NCBI GenBank assembly: GCA_020161725.1
Contig: JAIUOG010000012.1
Location: forward strand, 1 to 37,047
Reading direction: 5' to 3'
Source: Pseudomonadota bacterium
Lineage (GTDB): Bacteria > Pseudomonadota > Gammaproteobacteria > Legionellales > Legionellaceae
DNA length: 37,047 nt
The notes beneath the pieces are model-generated. The model was not told the origin of the DNA, ran no database searches, and saw only the letters and a list, made by a program, of their open reading frames with translations. This document shows, one piece after another, positions 16,458 through 27,733 of the stretch (within the stretch, counting starts at the first letter, position 1; the number at the start of each line of letters is the position of its first letter). The translations under genes and the position numbers were made by a program.

Positions 16458-16772
16458 ATGAAAACAAGTTTACTTGTTCTGTTGTCATTTCTATCTTTAT
16501 CTTTTTCGGCTATTGCTACAGAAAATCTCAATCAACAAAAAAACAATATTAGCCAACAAGAGCAGCAAATTGATTTAAATAAAGCTGATCTAGCTAGCCT
16601 TGCAAAATCAATTAAAGGTATTGGTCCTAAGAGAGCAGCATCAATCATTGCTTATCGCGAAAAAAATGGCTCTTTTAAATCCATTGATGATTTAGCGGAG
16701 GTAAAAGGTTTAGGAAAATCCTTTGTTAAGAAAAACCATGTGGCTTTAGAAAAGAAATTTAGAGTTAATTAA
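16458..16772 (+). CDS. Secreted ComEA-type helix-hairpin-helix DNA-binding protein
   Basis: The 104-aa product has a signal peptide (KTSLLVLLSFLSLSFSAIA), a Gln/Asn-rich linker, and a double helix-hairpin-helix: IDLNKADLASLAKSIKGIG then KRAASIIAYREKNG and VKGLGKSFVKKN. ComEA proteins bind incoming DNA in the periplasm during natural transformation. AAGGAG lies seven bases before the ATG. It is a stand-alone gene between hairpins on both sides. Short exported HhH proteins of this kind are common in proteobacteria, and the competence role is inferred from family. Confidence 0.85.
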   Translation: MKTSLLVLLSFLSLSFSAIATENLNQQKNNISQQEQQIDLNKADLASLAKSIKGIGPKRAASIIAYREKNGSFKSIDDLAEVKGLGKSFVKKNHVALEKKFRVN

Positions 16773-16790
16773 ATCCATATTATGAGATTT

Positions 16791-16826
16791 GGAGCCTGTC
16801 TATCCTCGCAACTTTTAACAGGCTCC
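16791..16826 (+). terminator. Stem-loop after the ComEA-like gene
   Basis: GGAGCCTGT and ACAGGCTCC form a perfect 9-bp stem around an 18-base loop, 19 bases after the stop codon. There is no U-tract after it, so termination may need Rho or the hairpin may serve stability. Confidence 0.4.
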
Positions 16827-16916
16827 CATCTATAGCTTGCATTTGACCTCTACAATTTCAAAAAACCAAGAAATAAATCTTCTATAACTGTCGATTTTTA
16901 TTTCAATTTGAGTTAA

Positions 16917-18863
<1,947 letters not shown>

Positions 18864-18867
<4 letters not shown>

Positions 18868-19364
18868 AACCTTCTATCTGGCGTTTACTTTTTACTTTAA
18901 TAATTTGTTTAATCTTAACTATTATCCCTATGCCTAATCTAGTAATGGAATTTAGGCCTCCTTGGGTGTTATTAATCGTACTTTATTTTCAATTCTTTTT
19001 GGTTGAATATTTTAGTGTTTTTCTAATCATTGCCTTAGGCTTGGTACTTGATGTTTTACTTTCTTCTGTTTTAGGAGAACATGTCTTTGCTTTATGTTTA
19101 GTTTGCTTTTTAGCTAATGCTAAGGCTAGGCGTTTTAGACTTTTTTCTATAACTCAGCAAATGCCTTTAATTGCTGTTTTTTGCCTAATTTATCAAGTGG
19201 CTATTTTTATTATCAATAGTGCCTTCGGTTATAAAACAAATATGTTAATGTCGCTTTTCAATGCCTTATTATCTAGTTTACTCTGGCCTTGGGTAAAAAT
19301 ATTAGCTGAAGACATTATTTATAAAAGAAAAAACGTAAATACGGCTTCTTCTTTTAATCATTAA
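18864..19364 (+). CDS. mreD: Rod-shape protein MreD
   Basis: The 166-aa product is almost entirely hydrophobic, with five or six membrane segments, and starts MKPSIWRLLFTLIICLILT as MreD proteins do, with the FRPPWVLLIVLYF stretch typical of the family. It belongs to the elongasome with MreB and MreC. The ATG overlaps the mreC stop in ATGA. The poor conservation of the family makes position in the operon the main proof. Confidence 0.93.
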
Positions 19365-19553
19365 TAAGTAGCAATTGTCTTAAAAAGTTATGATAGTTGC
19401 TTGATTTTCAAGATTAAGGCTTTCCTTTTTTATTCCAAGCTTCTTTCTGTCAATTCTGAGCGTAGCGAAGAATCCCTCTGGGAAAACACAAATCTCTGTT
19501 CTAAAATCTAACCAAGATTCAAAGGGCTAGCTCGATAATAGCTCCTATTAAAG
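19365..19553. other. Convergent gap between mreD and rluE
   Basis: The gap holds the text TCAATTCTGAGCGTAGCGAA at about 19450-19469, continuing into GAATCCCT, which looks like the common 'GAGCGAAGCGAAGAATC' type of small interspersed repeat; part of the same text (CTCAGAGCGAAGTGAA) occurs at 127-142. No clear intrinsic terminator is visible. Confidence 0.4.
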
Positions 19554-20093
19554 TCATATCTCAATAAGTTTATATTGCCCTGGTTGAAGAGAGTCTAAAT
19601 GCCAATCTGCAATTCGATGCCGTACTAATCTTAAGGTGGGATAGCCTATAGCGGCAGTCATTTTACGTACTTGATGATTTTTACCCTCTCTTAAAATAAT
19701 TTCTAACCAAGATGTTGGCACTGTTTTTCTAAAACGGACAGGCGGGTTACGCTCCCATAACATTGGCTCAGTAATTAGTTTGACTGTAGCTGGTAAATAA
19801 TCAATGCCTTGAATAGTTATTCCTTTACGAAGGGAATTTAAGTCTTCATCTTTTACCATACCTTCAACCTGTACCCAATAATATTTCTTTTTATTATAAT
19901 TAGGATGGCTTAAACGATGTTGTAATTTGCCATCATCAGTCAATATGAGTAAACCCTCACTATTTTTATCAAGCCTGCCTGCTGGATAGTAGTGTGGAAG
20001 TTTAATAAAAGCACTAAGCGTTTCTTCAATTTTATCACCCGAAAATTGGCTTAAGACACCGAAGGGTTTATTAAAAAGTATTAGATTAGGCAT
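19554..20093 (-). CDS. rluE: 23S rRNA pseudouridine synthase RluE
   Basis: RluE makes pseudouridine 2457 in 23S rRNA. The 179-aa product has no S4 domain and carries the RsuA-family catalytic motif AGRLDKNSEGLLILTDDG with Asp42, and the later GKNHQVRKMTAAIGYPTLRLVR. The short length and start MPNLILFNKPFGVLSQF suit RluE rather than RluB or RluF. The ribosome site is weak. It is divergent from icd with a 105-base gap holding both promoters. Confidence 0.9.
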   Translation of the reverse strand: MPNLILFNKPFGVLSQFSGDKIEETLSAFIKLPHYYPAGRLDKNSEGLLILTDDGKLQHRLSHPNYNKKKYYWVQVEGMVKDEDLNSLRKGITIQGIDYLPATVKLITEPMLWERNPPVRFRKTVPTSWLEIILREGKNHQVRKMTAAIGYPTLRLVRHRIADWHLDSLQPGQYKLIEI

Positions 20094-20141
20094 ATAATTT
20101 ATGCAATAAAAAAAATTAGCCTATTATGACTGAAATGCCAT

Positions 20142-20170
20142 TTGGGACAAAGCTTTTAGCGTGATATGAT
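20142..20170 (+). promoter_or_regulatory. Sigma-70 promoter of icd
   Basis: TTGGGA (20142-20147) and TATGAT (20165-20170) are separated by exactly 17 bases and lie 28 bases before the ATG. Transcription should start near 20177. Confidence 0.6.
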
Positions 20171-20198
20171 TAGGCCACTTTAATCATACGGAGTTGTC

Positions 20199-21455
20199 AT
20201 GACTTTTCAAAAAATCACTCTACCCGCCGAAGGGGACGCAATTACAGTTGCAGCAGATTTATCTTTAAGTGTACCTAACAATCCAATTATTCCTTTTATT
20301 GAAGGCGATGGTATTGGTGTAGATGTAACACCTCCTATGATAGAAGTTGTGAATGCTGCAGTAGAAAAAGCTTATGGCAATAAAAAGAAAATTAGCTGGA
20401 TGGAAGTTTATGCTGGTGAAAAAGCGACAACTGTCTATGGTAAAGATAACTGGCTACCTCAAGAGACTTTAGATGCAATGAAGCAATTTGTTGTTTCTAT
20501 CAAAGGGCCTTTAACAACACCTGTCGGTGGTGGAATTCGTTCTTTAAATGTTGCCATTCGTCAAAATTTAGATCTTTATACCTGCCTAAGACCAGTTCGT
20601 TACTTTAAAGGTGTTCCAAGCCCAGTAAGAGAACCTTGGAAGACCGATATGGTCATCTTTAGAGAAAACTCTGAAGATATTTATGCAGGTATTGAGTGGC
20701 AAGCAGATACGCCTGAGGCTAAAAAAATTATTCATTTCTTACAAACGGAAATGAACGTGAAAAAAATTCGTTTCCCTGAGCATTGTGGTATAGGGATAAA
20801 ACCAGTTTCTAAAGAAGGCACAAATCGCTTAGTGAAAGCCGCCATTCAATATGCTATTGATAATAACCGTGATTCAGTAACTTTAGTTCATAAGGGTAAT
20901 ATTATGAAATTTACTGAAGGTGCTTTTAAGGACTGGGGTTATCAAGTTGCTCGTGAAAGCTTTGGCGCTACTGACTATCAGGGTGGCCCATGGCAAACAT
21001 TTACAAATCCTAAGACGGGTAAGCAAATTATTATTAAAGATGTCATTGCCGATGCTTTTTTACAACAGATCTTACTTCGTCCAGAAGACTATAGTGTGAT
21101 TGCAACTTTAAATCTAAATGGTGATTATATTTCTGATGCTTTAGCTGCTCAGGTTGGGGGTATCGGTATTGCTCCGGGTGCTAATATTGGCGATAAAGTT
21201 GCTGTTTTTGAAGCAACTCATGGTACTGCCCCTAAGTATGCTGGTCAAAATAAAGTAAACCCAGGTTCTCTAATCTTATCTGCTGAAATGATGTTGCGTC
21301 ATTTAGGTTGGTATGAGGCTGCTGATCTCATTATTAAGGGAATGGAAGGCGCTATTGAAGCTAAAACGGTTACTTATGATTTTGAACGTTTAATGGATGG
21401 TGCTACCTGCTTAAGTTCTTCTGATTTTGGGAAGGCGATTATTAAGCATATGTAA
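20199..21455 (+). CDS. icd: NADP-dependent isocitrate dehydrogenase Icd
   Basis: Icd oxidises isocitrate to 2-oxoglutarate and CO2 in the TCA cycle, reducing NADP+. The 418-aa product matches the E. coli type: [17 protein letters not shown] contains S115, equivalent to the serine phosphorylated by Ace[14 protein letters not shown] and [17 protein letters not shown] hold the metal and substrate ligands; the C-terminal half has [12 protein letters not shown] for cofactor binding. CGGAG is six bases before the ATG. It has its own promoter and a classic terminator, so it is transcribed alone. Confidence 0.97.
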   Translation: MTFQKITLPAEGDAITVAADLSLSVPNNPIIPFIEGDGIGVDVTPPMIEVVNAAVEKAYGNKKKISWMEVYAGEKATTVYGKDNWLPQETLDAMKQFVVSIKGPLTTPVGGGIRSLNVAIRQNLDLYTCLRPVRYFKGVPSPVREPWKTDMVIFRENSEDIYAGIEWQADTPEAKKIIHFLQTEMNVKKIRFPEHCGIGIKPVSKEGTNRLVKAAIQYAIDNNRDSVTLVHKGNIMKFTEGAFKDWGYQVARESFGATDYQGGPWQTFTNPKTGKQIIIKDVIADAFLQQILLRPEDYSVIATLNLNGDYISDALAAQVGGIGIAPGANIGDKVAVFEATHGTAPKYAGQNKVNPGSLILSAEMMLRHLGWYEAADLIIKGMEGAIEAKTVTYDFERLMDGATCLSSSDFGKAIIKHM

Positions 21456-21472
21456 GCAATTATCGTTGTTTT

Positions 21473-21501
21473 AAAAAGCCTAGTTAACTAGGCTTTTTTT
21501 T
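21473..21501 (+). terminator. Intrinsic terminator of icd
   Basis: AAAAAGCCTAGTT pairs with AACTAGGCTTTTT, followed by a run of eight to nine T. This is a textbook Rho-independent terminator 17 bases after the stop. Confidence 0.92.
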
Positions 21502-21677
21502 GCATACAATATTTGATTGGGTTAAAAATCATCTTTTTGGTAGATGATATGTTAGGGGCAAAAAGAGTAAAAATTAAACTTTTCTAAGATATTTTTAATC
21601 TAAGTCTAAGTTTTCACAATTGGATTCAGGCGCTCTTTCGCAAAGATCAGGATGAGAATAGTTTTGCCACGACGGGC

Positions 21678-21699
21678 AGGTCGAGCTTCTGCTCGACCT
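21678..21699. terminator. Stem-loop after the APC transporter gene
   Basis: AGGTCGAGC-TTCT-GCTCGACCT is a perfect 9-bp stem with a 4-base loop, 19 bases past the stop of the minus-strand transporter gene. It lacks a U-tract; it could also be a copy of a small interspersed hairpin. The rest of 21502-21717 shows nothing recognisable. Confidence 0.45.
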
Positions 21700-21717
21700 T
21701 ATTAGGTAAATCTAAGA

Positions 21718-23208
21718 TTAATTATTTTTCTGTTGCTGTTCTTCTAAAACTTCATGCTCATGCTCTTCAAGGCCTAAACTTCCATGAAGATCAATCTCTG
21801 TAGAATCAACAATACCATGCTCTCTATCAAAAATTTCTTCATGCTTTTTAGCAAAGATCCATGGAATAACTACAAAGATGAAAAGGCCTACAATTAAGAA
21901 AGATTCAAAAAAGTAAATATTGCCAATTGGAATCTGGGTGGGGGGTATAAAACCAATAAACATAGCAAATAAACAGCAAATAATGCCAGCGCCAGATACT
22001 AACCACATAACAGGCTTGCCGCCAGGGATTTTATAAGCTCTTGGTTGATCAGGCTGGCTATAGCGGAGTTTAATAGCGGCTGAAAATAAAAAGATATAAA
22101 CCAGTAAAGCCATTTGGGCGCTTAGGTCGCCTAAAATCCAATAAGCGGCATTAATTGAATCAAGCAAAATAAAAACGGTGCTTAATAAAGAAAAGATAAT
22201 GCCTTGAGTAACTAAGATAGTCACTGGTACGCCATGTCTATTCACACGAGTGAAAAACTCAGGCAACGAACCATCTCTAGCTGAAACTAATAGTCCTTTT
22301 GTAGGGCCAATTATCCAGGCCGAAACACCACTTAGGCCACCGATAACAATTAATACAGCAATCACTTTAATCATCCAAGGCACATGAAAGGTGTTAAAGA
22401 AAATGGTATAGGCATCTATTAAACCTGAAACAACACTTAATTGCTGATTGGGTACTACAATCACAATAGCTAAAGAACCAAATACTAAAGTCGAGATAAT
22501 GAGAATAGTCGAATAAAAAAGAGCTCTTGGATAATCTCTTTGTGGATCTTTAACCTCTTCTGCGTGAACAGCAGACATTTCCATACCAATTAAACCAAAA
22601 AGGATAGCTGAAAAAAGCGATAAATTACCAAGAGAACTAAAATCAGGGAACCAGCTTGAAGGTATATCAATTGAAGTAGGGCGGCCTTCTGAAAGCCAAA
22701 TCCCGCCTAAGATGATGATACCTAACATAGGAATGATAGTTCCTATGCTTGCGCCAATAATAGAGACAATGCTGGAGATTCTCATGCCAAAGCAATTTAA
22801 TAGAGTAAACATCCAGAATAGGCTAAGGGCTGTGCCGAGCAAATAAAATTTGTTATTCGATAATTCGGGTGCAAATAAATAAGATAAGGTTGCGGCAATA
22901 AAGGCAAGCATGGTGGGATACCACACTACATTATAAATCCACTGTAACCAAATGGTAATAAAACCGGCGCGCCTTCCAAAGGCTTCACGTACCCAAACGT
23001 AAATACCGCCTGTATTAGGATAAGCAGTAGCTAATTCAGCTGCGACGAGTGCCACAGGAATAAAAAAAGCAAAAGCCGCTACAAAATAGTAAGAAACTAG
23101 GGGCAAGCCTAATTTTGCACTAAGAGGTAACGTACGCAAGCTATCAACGGCGATTACGTTGATCATTACTAAGGAAAAAACGGATAAAACTTTTTTAGAT
23201 GTTTGCAT
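21718..23208 (-). CDS. APC-superfamily amino-acid transporter (glutamate/GABA antiporter-like)
   Basis: About 12 membrane helices across 496 aa. The N-terminal helix 1 region (FSLVMINVIAVDSLRTLPLS), AELATAYPNTGGIYVWVREAFG, and the helix 6 - loop text GLIGMEMSAVHAEEVKDPQRDYPRA mark the APC family; the nearest relatives I can recall are the GadC/YjeM-type permeases. The C-terminus is a hydrophilic His/Glu/Gln-rich tail (EEHEHEVLEEQQQK). ATG at 23208 is chosen: GAGGA lies 10 bases upstream; the longer frame would need TTG at 23244. Substrate is not decided by sequence. It is a single gene, likely for import of amino acids used as carbon. Confidence 0.85.
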   Translation of the reverse strand: MQTSKKVLSVFSLVMINVIAVDSLRTLPLSAKLGLPLVSYYFVAAFAFFIPVALVAAELATAYPNTGGIYVWVREAFGRRAGFITIWLQWIYNVVWYPTMLAFIAATLSYLFAPELSNNKFYLLGTALSLFWMFTLLNCFGMRISSIVSIIGASIGTIIPMLGIIILGGIWLSEGRPTSIDIPSSWFPDFSSLGNLSLFSAILFGLIGMEMSAVHAEEVKDPQRDYPRALFYSTILIISTLVFGSLAIVIVVPNQQLSVVSGLIDAYTIFFNTFHVPWMIKVIAVLIVIGGLSGVSAWIIGPTKGLLVSARDGSLPEFFTRVNRHGVPVTILVTQGIIFSLLSTVFILLDSINAAYWILGDLSAQMALLVYIFLFSAAIKLRYSQPDQPRAYKIPGGKPVMWLVSGAGIICCLFAMFIGFIPPTQIPIGNIYFFESFLIVGLFIFVVIPWIFAKKHEEIFDREHGIVDSTEIDLHGSLGLEEHEHEVLEEQQQKNN

Positions 23209-23392
23209 GCAAAATCCATCCTCGCGAACGGGTAAAAAAGGCAATCAGCTAATCAAAGCTGACCATGCAGTTGGGTAAATCACAAAAACGCGCCAATTTA
23301 CCAGGTTACCTTAGTCAGGTCAATCAAAGTTAACCATTTTATGGCTAATAATCCTAAATGGAAAGACTGGGATCGTCTTCTTCGCATTCTTA

Positions 23393-24451
23393 TTATGTGA
23401 AAGATAAAATAGGATAGGGTTTTGCAAGTCTTTCTATCTCTTCTTCTCTATCTAATTTTTCTTTCTCAAAGAAACCAATATATTGGCTTACACTCTGTTC
23501 AACATTTTTAGCTAAATTTTCGTGATTATTGGAAGTGTATTCAAGTATGAAATAAAATATCCCCGAGGCAGCTGCTAATACCGATAAAACTAAAGGGATA
23601 GCCATGAAAATAAGAGGGAGACTGCCCACTAAAGTAGGCGCTAACATACCAACGGCTATCATTGTTGCGCATCCTATTAAAGCTGCTGCGACATAACCCA
23701 AAGTAATCGTTAATATATCTTTTGCTTTAGGAGAAAGTTGATATCCATAGGTCTCAGTTAATAATAGACTAAATTCCTGAAGTGCACTCTGAAGTGGTAC
23801 AATATTGTTGCTATGAATGCAATCCGCTATTGCATTGCTAAGATTAGCTATTTGTTCGTTGATAGCAGAATTTATATTTCCTGCTCTCGCATAACAATCC
23901 GCAACAAGCTTTAAATAGTCATTGCTGTTAAACCATTGAACGGATTTTAATTTGTATAATCTTAGCAGTGGATCAAGTAGTTCCTGTCCTTTTCCCGTCG
24001 TTATTTGCTCTATTAGGAAGTGATTACTGAATAAGTGGGATAACTGTGAGTAATTTTTTAAATTTTTATCCCATTGAATACTGTAAAGCAATTCTGAAGA
24101 GACACTATAGGCATTATTGTCTAAATATTCTTTTAATAATATTGCGTATTTCTCATCTAATATGCTTGCAGGCTGTTCTGAATGTTTATCATTAACTTCG
24201 ATCTCCTGACCATTAGCCCTAAGATTCATTAAAAAACCAAGGGCTTGATATTTAACTCGTCTATTTTTTGTTCTTAGTCTGTGAATAAAACGTTCGCCCG
24301 TAGTGGGAATAAAGTCAAAGCAATGACTAAGGAGCTGTAAATATTGGTTCGGATTTTCAAGATAATTATTGAGCGCGTTAAAAGCTTTATCTACTTTTAT
24401 TTGTTCTTGAATTACATCCTTTAACTCATTAAAAAGTTCTTTAATAGTCAT
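23393..24451 (-). CDS. Hypothetical protein with a C-terminal membrane hairpin
   Basis: The 352-aa product is not recognised. Residues 1-245 are helical, polar and Asn/Gln/Leu-rich, without signal peptide. Two closely spaced hydrophobic segments (about 247-272 and 277-304) are followed by a charged, helix-prone tail (FFEKEKLDREEEIERLAK). This long cytosolic head plus paired membrane segments resembles the layout of the genes at 3158-4001 and 29011-29760, though no sequence kinship is obvious. The upstream ribosome site is weak. Layout suits a Legionella-type effector or an inner-membrane protein; neither is proven. Confidence 0.6.
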   Translation of the reverse strand: MTIKELFNELKDVIQEQIKVDKAFNALNNYLENPNQYLQLLSHCFDFIPTTGERFIHRLRTKNRRVKYQALGFLMNLRANGQEIEVNDKHSEQPASILDEKYAILLKEYLDNNAYSVSSELLYSIQWDKNLKNYSQLSHLFSNHFLIEQITTGKGQELLDPLLRLYKLKSVQWFNSNDYLKLVADCYARAGNINSAINEQIANLSNAIADCIHSNNIVPLQSALQEFSLLLTETYGYQLSPKAKDILTITLGYVAAALIGCATMIAVGMLAPTLVGSLPLIFMAIPLVLSVLAAASGIFYFILEYTSNNHENLAKNVEQSVSQYIGFFEKEKLDREEEIERLAKPYPILSFT

Positions 24452-24522
24452 TTTTTGACTTATTTGATTTAAATGTAATCTATTTTATAGATTTTTGACA
24501 CTTTGTGCAATAAAAATCTAGA

Positions 24523-24590
24523 TGAGCCTGGGTACAGGCCTGAAGGGCAGAAATCCGGGTTTTGCTTCGCTACTCCTAGACTTTGCCTGA
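24523..24590 (+). repeat. Degenerate TGTAGCC-type element
   Basis: GAGCCTGGGTACAGGCCTGA, then GAAATCCGGGTT and TGCTTCGCTAC repeat the order of parts seen in the element at 4221-4306 (GTAGCCTGGGTG, AAACCCGGGTT, GCACTTCGTTAC). The right end is eroded. Confidence 0.5.
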
Positions 24591-24612
24591 TAACGACGTT
24601 GGGGATGGGGGC

Positions 24613-24641
24613 TTGCCTACCTATAATTCCAAGGTAGGCAA
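24613..24641 (-). terminator. Stem-loop after acnA
   Basis: TTGCCTACCT pairs perfectly with AGGTAGGCAA over 10 bp with a 9-base loop, 14 bases downstream of the acnA stop on the minus strand. There is no U-tract. Confidence 0.5.
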
Positions 24642-24655
24642 AGGGAAGATTTAAA

Positions 24656-27331
24656 TCAGGCGGTCAAATTACGTAAAACGTATTGTAAAATACCGCCATG
24701 GCGGAAGTATTCTAGCTCATTGGCTGTATCAATACGGCAAAGAAGATTAACCTTTTCCTCTTTACCATCTTTTCTTTGAATAACAGCTGTTAATTTAGCT
24801 CGAGGTTTTAAAGAATCATCTACCTTAATGCTAATTTGCTCAGAGCCATCTAAGTTTAATGTTTTACGTGTAGTCCCTTCTTCAAATTGCAAAGGTAAAA
24901 CACCCATACCAATGAGGTTTGAACGGTGGATACGCTCAAAACTTTCAGTGATAACTGCTTTAACACCTAATAAATTAGTCCCTTTAGCTGCCCAGTCACG
25001 AGATGAACCAGTTCCATATTCTTTACCAGCAATAATCACAAGTTGTTGCTTATCTTTTTGATATTGCATAGAGGCATCATAAATAGACATGACTTTATCA
25101 GTAGGAACATGGCGAGTAACACCACCTTCGACATCTGGAGTCATTTCGTTACGGATACGAATGTTAGCAAAGGTACCGCGCATCATCACTTCATGATTTC
25201 CACGTCTTGAACCATAAGAGTTAAAATCAGCTTCATTGACACCTTTTGATTTTAAATATAAACCAGCAGGTGAATTTGCTTTGATTGAACCAGCAGGTGA
25301 AATATGGTCAGTTGTGATTGAGTCACCTAAAAGCGCCAATACATAAGCTTTATCAATCGATTCAATGGCTTTGGGTTTAGCTGCCAAATTTTCAAAGAAA
25401 GGGGGGTGTTGAATATAAGTTGAATCAGCATCCCAGGTATAGGTTGGATTCGCATTGGTTTTAATTGCCTGCCAATGTTCATCGCCTAAAAATACCTCGG
25501 CGTATTCTTTGCGAAACATAGTTCCAGTTACTTTAGCTACTTCTGCGGCGACTTCTGCATTAGTCGGCCAAATATCTTTTAGATAAATATCTTTACCATT
25601 TTTATCTTGACCTAAGGGTTCATTAGCTAAATCCATTGAAGTGCTACCGCTTAATGCATAGGCTACAACTAAAGGAGGAGATGCTAACCAGTTAGCTCTT
25701 ACTTGTGGATGTACACGCCCTTCAAAGTTTCTATTACCAGATAGTACAGCAGATACGACTAAATCATTTTCTCCTACTGCAGCTGCAATAGGATCGGGTA
25801 GGGGGCCTGAGTTACCAATACAGGTAGTGCAACCATAACCAACCAAATTAAAGCCTAATTTGTCTAGATATTCTTGTAAGCCTGCATTTTTTAAATAATC
25901 TGTAACAACTTTGGAGCCAGGGGCTAGGGATGATTTTACCCACGGTTTACGTGCTAAACCTTTTTCTACCGCTTTTTTAGCGACTAAACCTGCAGCCATT
26001 AACACACTTGGGTTGGAAGTGTTCGTACAGCTGGTAATCGCTGCAATAACTACGTCACCATGATGTAATTTATACTCTTCACCTTTTACAGCAACGCTTT
26101 GATTTTTCTCGTTTTCTTTGCCTGCTTCTTTTAAGAAATCATCAAAGGCTCTATGTAAACTATGTAAGTTAACCTTATCTTGGGGGCGCTTAGGACCAGC
26201 AAGAGAAGGTTCTACTGTGGATAAATCTAACTCTAGGGTATCGGTGAAAACAGGTTCTTCTGCATCTTTATCGTACCAAAGCCCTTGTGCTTTTGCATAA
26301 GTTTCTACAAGTTTAACACAGTGCTCATCACGACCCGTTAATTCTAAATAACGAATAGTTTCTTTATCGACAGGGAAAAAGCCACAGGTCGCTCCGTATT
26401 CAGGTGCCATATTAGAAATAGTCGCTCTATCAGCTAAGGGTAAATCAGCAAGTCCTGGGCCATAAAATTCAACGAATTTACCTACTACCCCTTTTTTACG
26501 TAACATTTGAGTCACTGTTAATACTAAGTCAGTCGCTGTAATACCTTCTTGTAATTTGCCTGTTAATTTAAAGCCAATTACTTCGGGAATTAGCATGGAA
26601 ACAGGTTGGCCCAGCATTGCAGCTTCCGCCTCGATACCCCCAACGCCCCAACCTAACACACCTAAACCGTTAATCATGGTAGTATGAGAATCGGTACCGA
26701 CTAAAGTATCAGGGTAGGCATAATGCTCACCATTTTCTTCGTTAGACCAAACTGTTTTACCTAGGTATTCCAAGTTAACTTGGTGACAAATACCTGTTCC
26801 AGGAGGAACTACTTGGAAATTAGCAAAGGCTTTTTGCCCCCAACGCAAAAACTCATAACGCTCTTTATTGCGTTCCATTTCAATTTCAGTGTTTTCTTCA
26901 AGCGCTTTTGCTGTAGCAAATTTATCAACCATCACGGAATGGTCAATTACTAAGTCAACAGGAGAAAGGGGGGAAATTTTCTTAGGGTCACCACCCATTT
27001 TTTCAATGGCATCGCGCATAGCGGCAAGATCAACAACCGCCGGCACACCGGTAAAATCTTGCATTAATACACGTGCAGGGCGATAAGCAATTTCATGTTC
27101 AGAGGTTTTCTTTACTAGCCAGTCAGCTAAGGCTTTAATATCTTCAGTAGTTACTGTATTGCCATCTTCAAAGCGAAGTAGATTTTCAAAAAGGACCTTC
27201 AAAGAATAGGGAAGGCGGTTAATTCCTTTAAAATGATTTTTCTCAGCATCTTTTAGGCTGTAGTAATGGTAGGTTTTATCGTCAACTTTTAATTGATTCT
27301 TGGTAGAAAGACTGTCATGCCCCACTTTCAT
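24656..27331 (-). CDS. acnA: Aconitate hydratase AcnA
   Basis: AcnA interconverts citrate and isocitrate in the TCA cycle with a [4Fe-4S] cluster; the A-type also acts as an iron-sensing RNA-binding protein in other bacteria. Cluster cysteines are in [11 protein letters not shown] and [41 protein letters not shown] and the C-terminal swivel domain [16 protein letters not shown] are canonical. The ATG at 27331 (891 aa, [14 protein letters not shown]) has CGGAG five bases upstream and is preferred to the ATG at 27364. Legionella AcnA is known as a major iron-containing protein. It stands alone in its transcription unit. Confidence 0.95.
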   Translation of the reverse strand: MKVGHDSLSTKNQLKVDDKTYHYYSLKDAEKNHFKGINRLPYSLKVLFENLLRFEDGNTVTTEDIKALADWLVKKTSEHEIAYRPARVLMQDFTGVPAVVDLAAMRDAIEKMGGDPKKISPLSPVDLVIDHSVMVDKFATAKALEENTEIEMERNKERYEFLRWGQKAFANFQVVPPGTGICHQVNLEYLGKTVWSNEENGEHYAYPDTLVGTDSHTTMINGLGVLGWGVGGIEAEAAMLGQPVSMLIPEVIGFKLTGKLQEGITATDLVLTVTQMLRKKGVVGKFVEFYGPGLADLPLADRATISNMAPEYGATCGFFPVDKETIRYLELTGRDEHCVKLVETYAKAQGLWYDKDAEEPVFTDTLELDLSTVEPSLAGPKRPQDKVNLHSLHRAFDDFLKEAGKENEKNQSVAVKGEEYKLHHGDVVIAAITSCTNTSNPSVLMAAGLVAKKAVEKGLARKPWVKSSLAPGSKVVTDYLKNAGLQEYLDKLGFNLVGYGCTTCIGNSGPLPDPIAAAVGENDLVVSAVLSGNRNFEGRVHPQVRANWLASPPLVVAYALSGSTSMDLANEPLGQDKNGKDIYLKDIWPTNAEVAAEVAKVTGTMFRKEYAEVFLGDEHWQAIKTNANPTYTWDADSTYIQHPPFFENLAAKPKAIESIDKAYVLALLGDSITTDHISPAGSIKANSPAGLYLKSKGVNEADFNSYGSRRGNHEVMMRGTFANIRIRNEMTPDVEGGVTRHVPTDKVMSIYDASMQYQKDKQQLVIIAGKEYGTGSSRDWAAKGTNLLGVKAVITESFERIHRSNLIGMGVLPLQFEEGTTRKTLNLDGSEQISIKVDDSLKPRAKLTAVIQRKDGKEEKVNLLCRIDTANELEYFRHGGILQYVLRNLTA

Positions 27332-27733
27332 ATAAACTCCGTTCCTTTTCAAAACCTTAATCATAGCTTAGTTTCATATTTTTTTCATGAGGCTATTGGT
27401 ATAAATTTTGCTGTTGTTTAAGTCTTAAGCAAGGTTGATTTTGAGGTTCAAGGCGAGATTGTTTGAACCCCGCGGACAAGCCACGGGGCGTAGGGAGGGG
27501 AGATAATTTATTCAATAAAGTCGATGCGAAGTGCTTTTGTTGAATAAATTAAAATTCAACCAAACCACCTTCCCTACGTACCGCGGCTTGTCCGCGGTAT
27601 CCAGGCGATGTTTTGGTTAAGCATAAGTCTAACTTATAATTGAGTTTTATTGACCTAATGGGCGGGAGAGCGGCGGTTCAGGCGAATAGCTTGAATGGCT
27701 TTCATCAAATGAAAATGTGCAACGGAGTGCTGC
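27332..27733. other. Divergent gene-free region between acnA and the fliK-like gene
   Basis: About 130 bases near acnA are AT-rich and must hold its promoter. The palindromic element at 27470-27597 fills the middle. The last 130 bases lead to the fliK-like gene; no sigma-28 or sigma-54 consensus could be read there. Confidence 0.55.
27470..27597. repeat. 128-bp palindromic element with imperfect 30-bp arms
   Basis: Outer arms 27470-27499 (CCGCGGACAAGCCACGGGGC and on) and 27568-27597 match in inverted orientation at 26 of 30 positions. Inside, AATTTATTCAA (27505-27515) and TTGAATAAATT (27540-27550) are a perfect inverted repeat. Each outer arm is itself a small palindrome (CCGCGG..CCGCGG in the right arm). 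There is no reading frame of note. The nested layout resembles that of 4044-4211, but the sequences differ. Confidence 0.6.

Noticed and set aside
23341..23400. Short plus-strand ORF reading MANNPKWKDWDRLLRILIM
   Set aside because: Only 19 codons, no ribosome site, and it overlaps the end of the convergent gene. The Trp/Lys-rich text is curious but not enough to call a gene.
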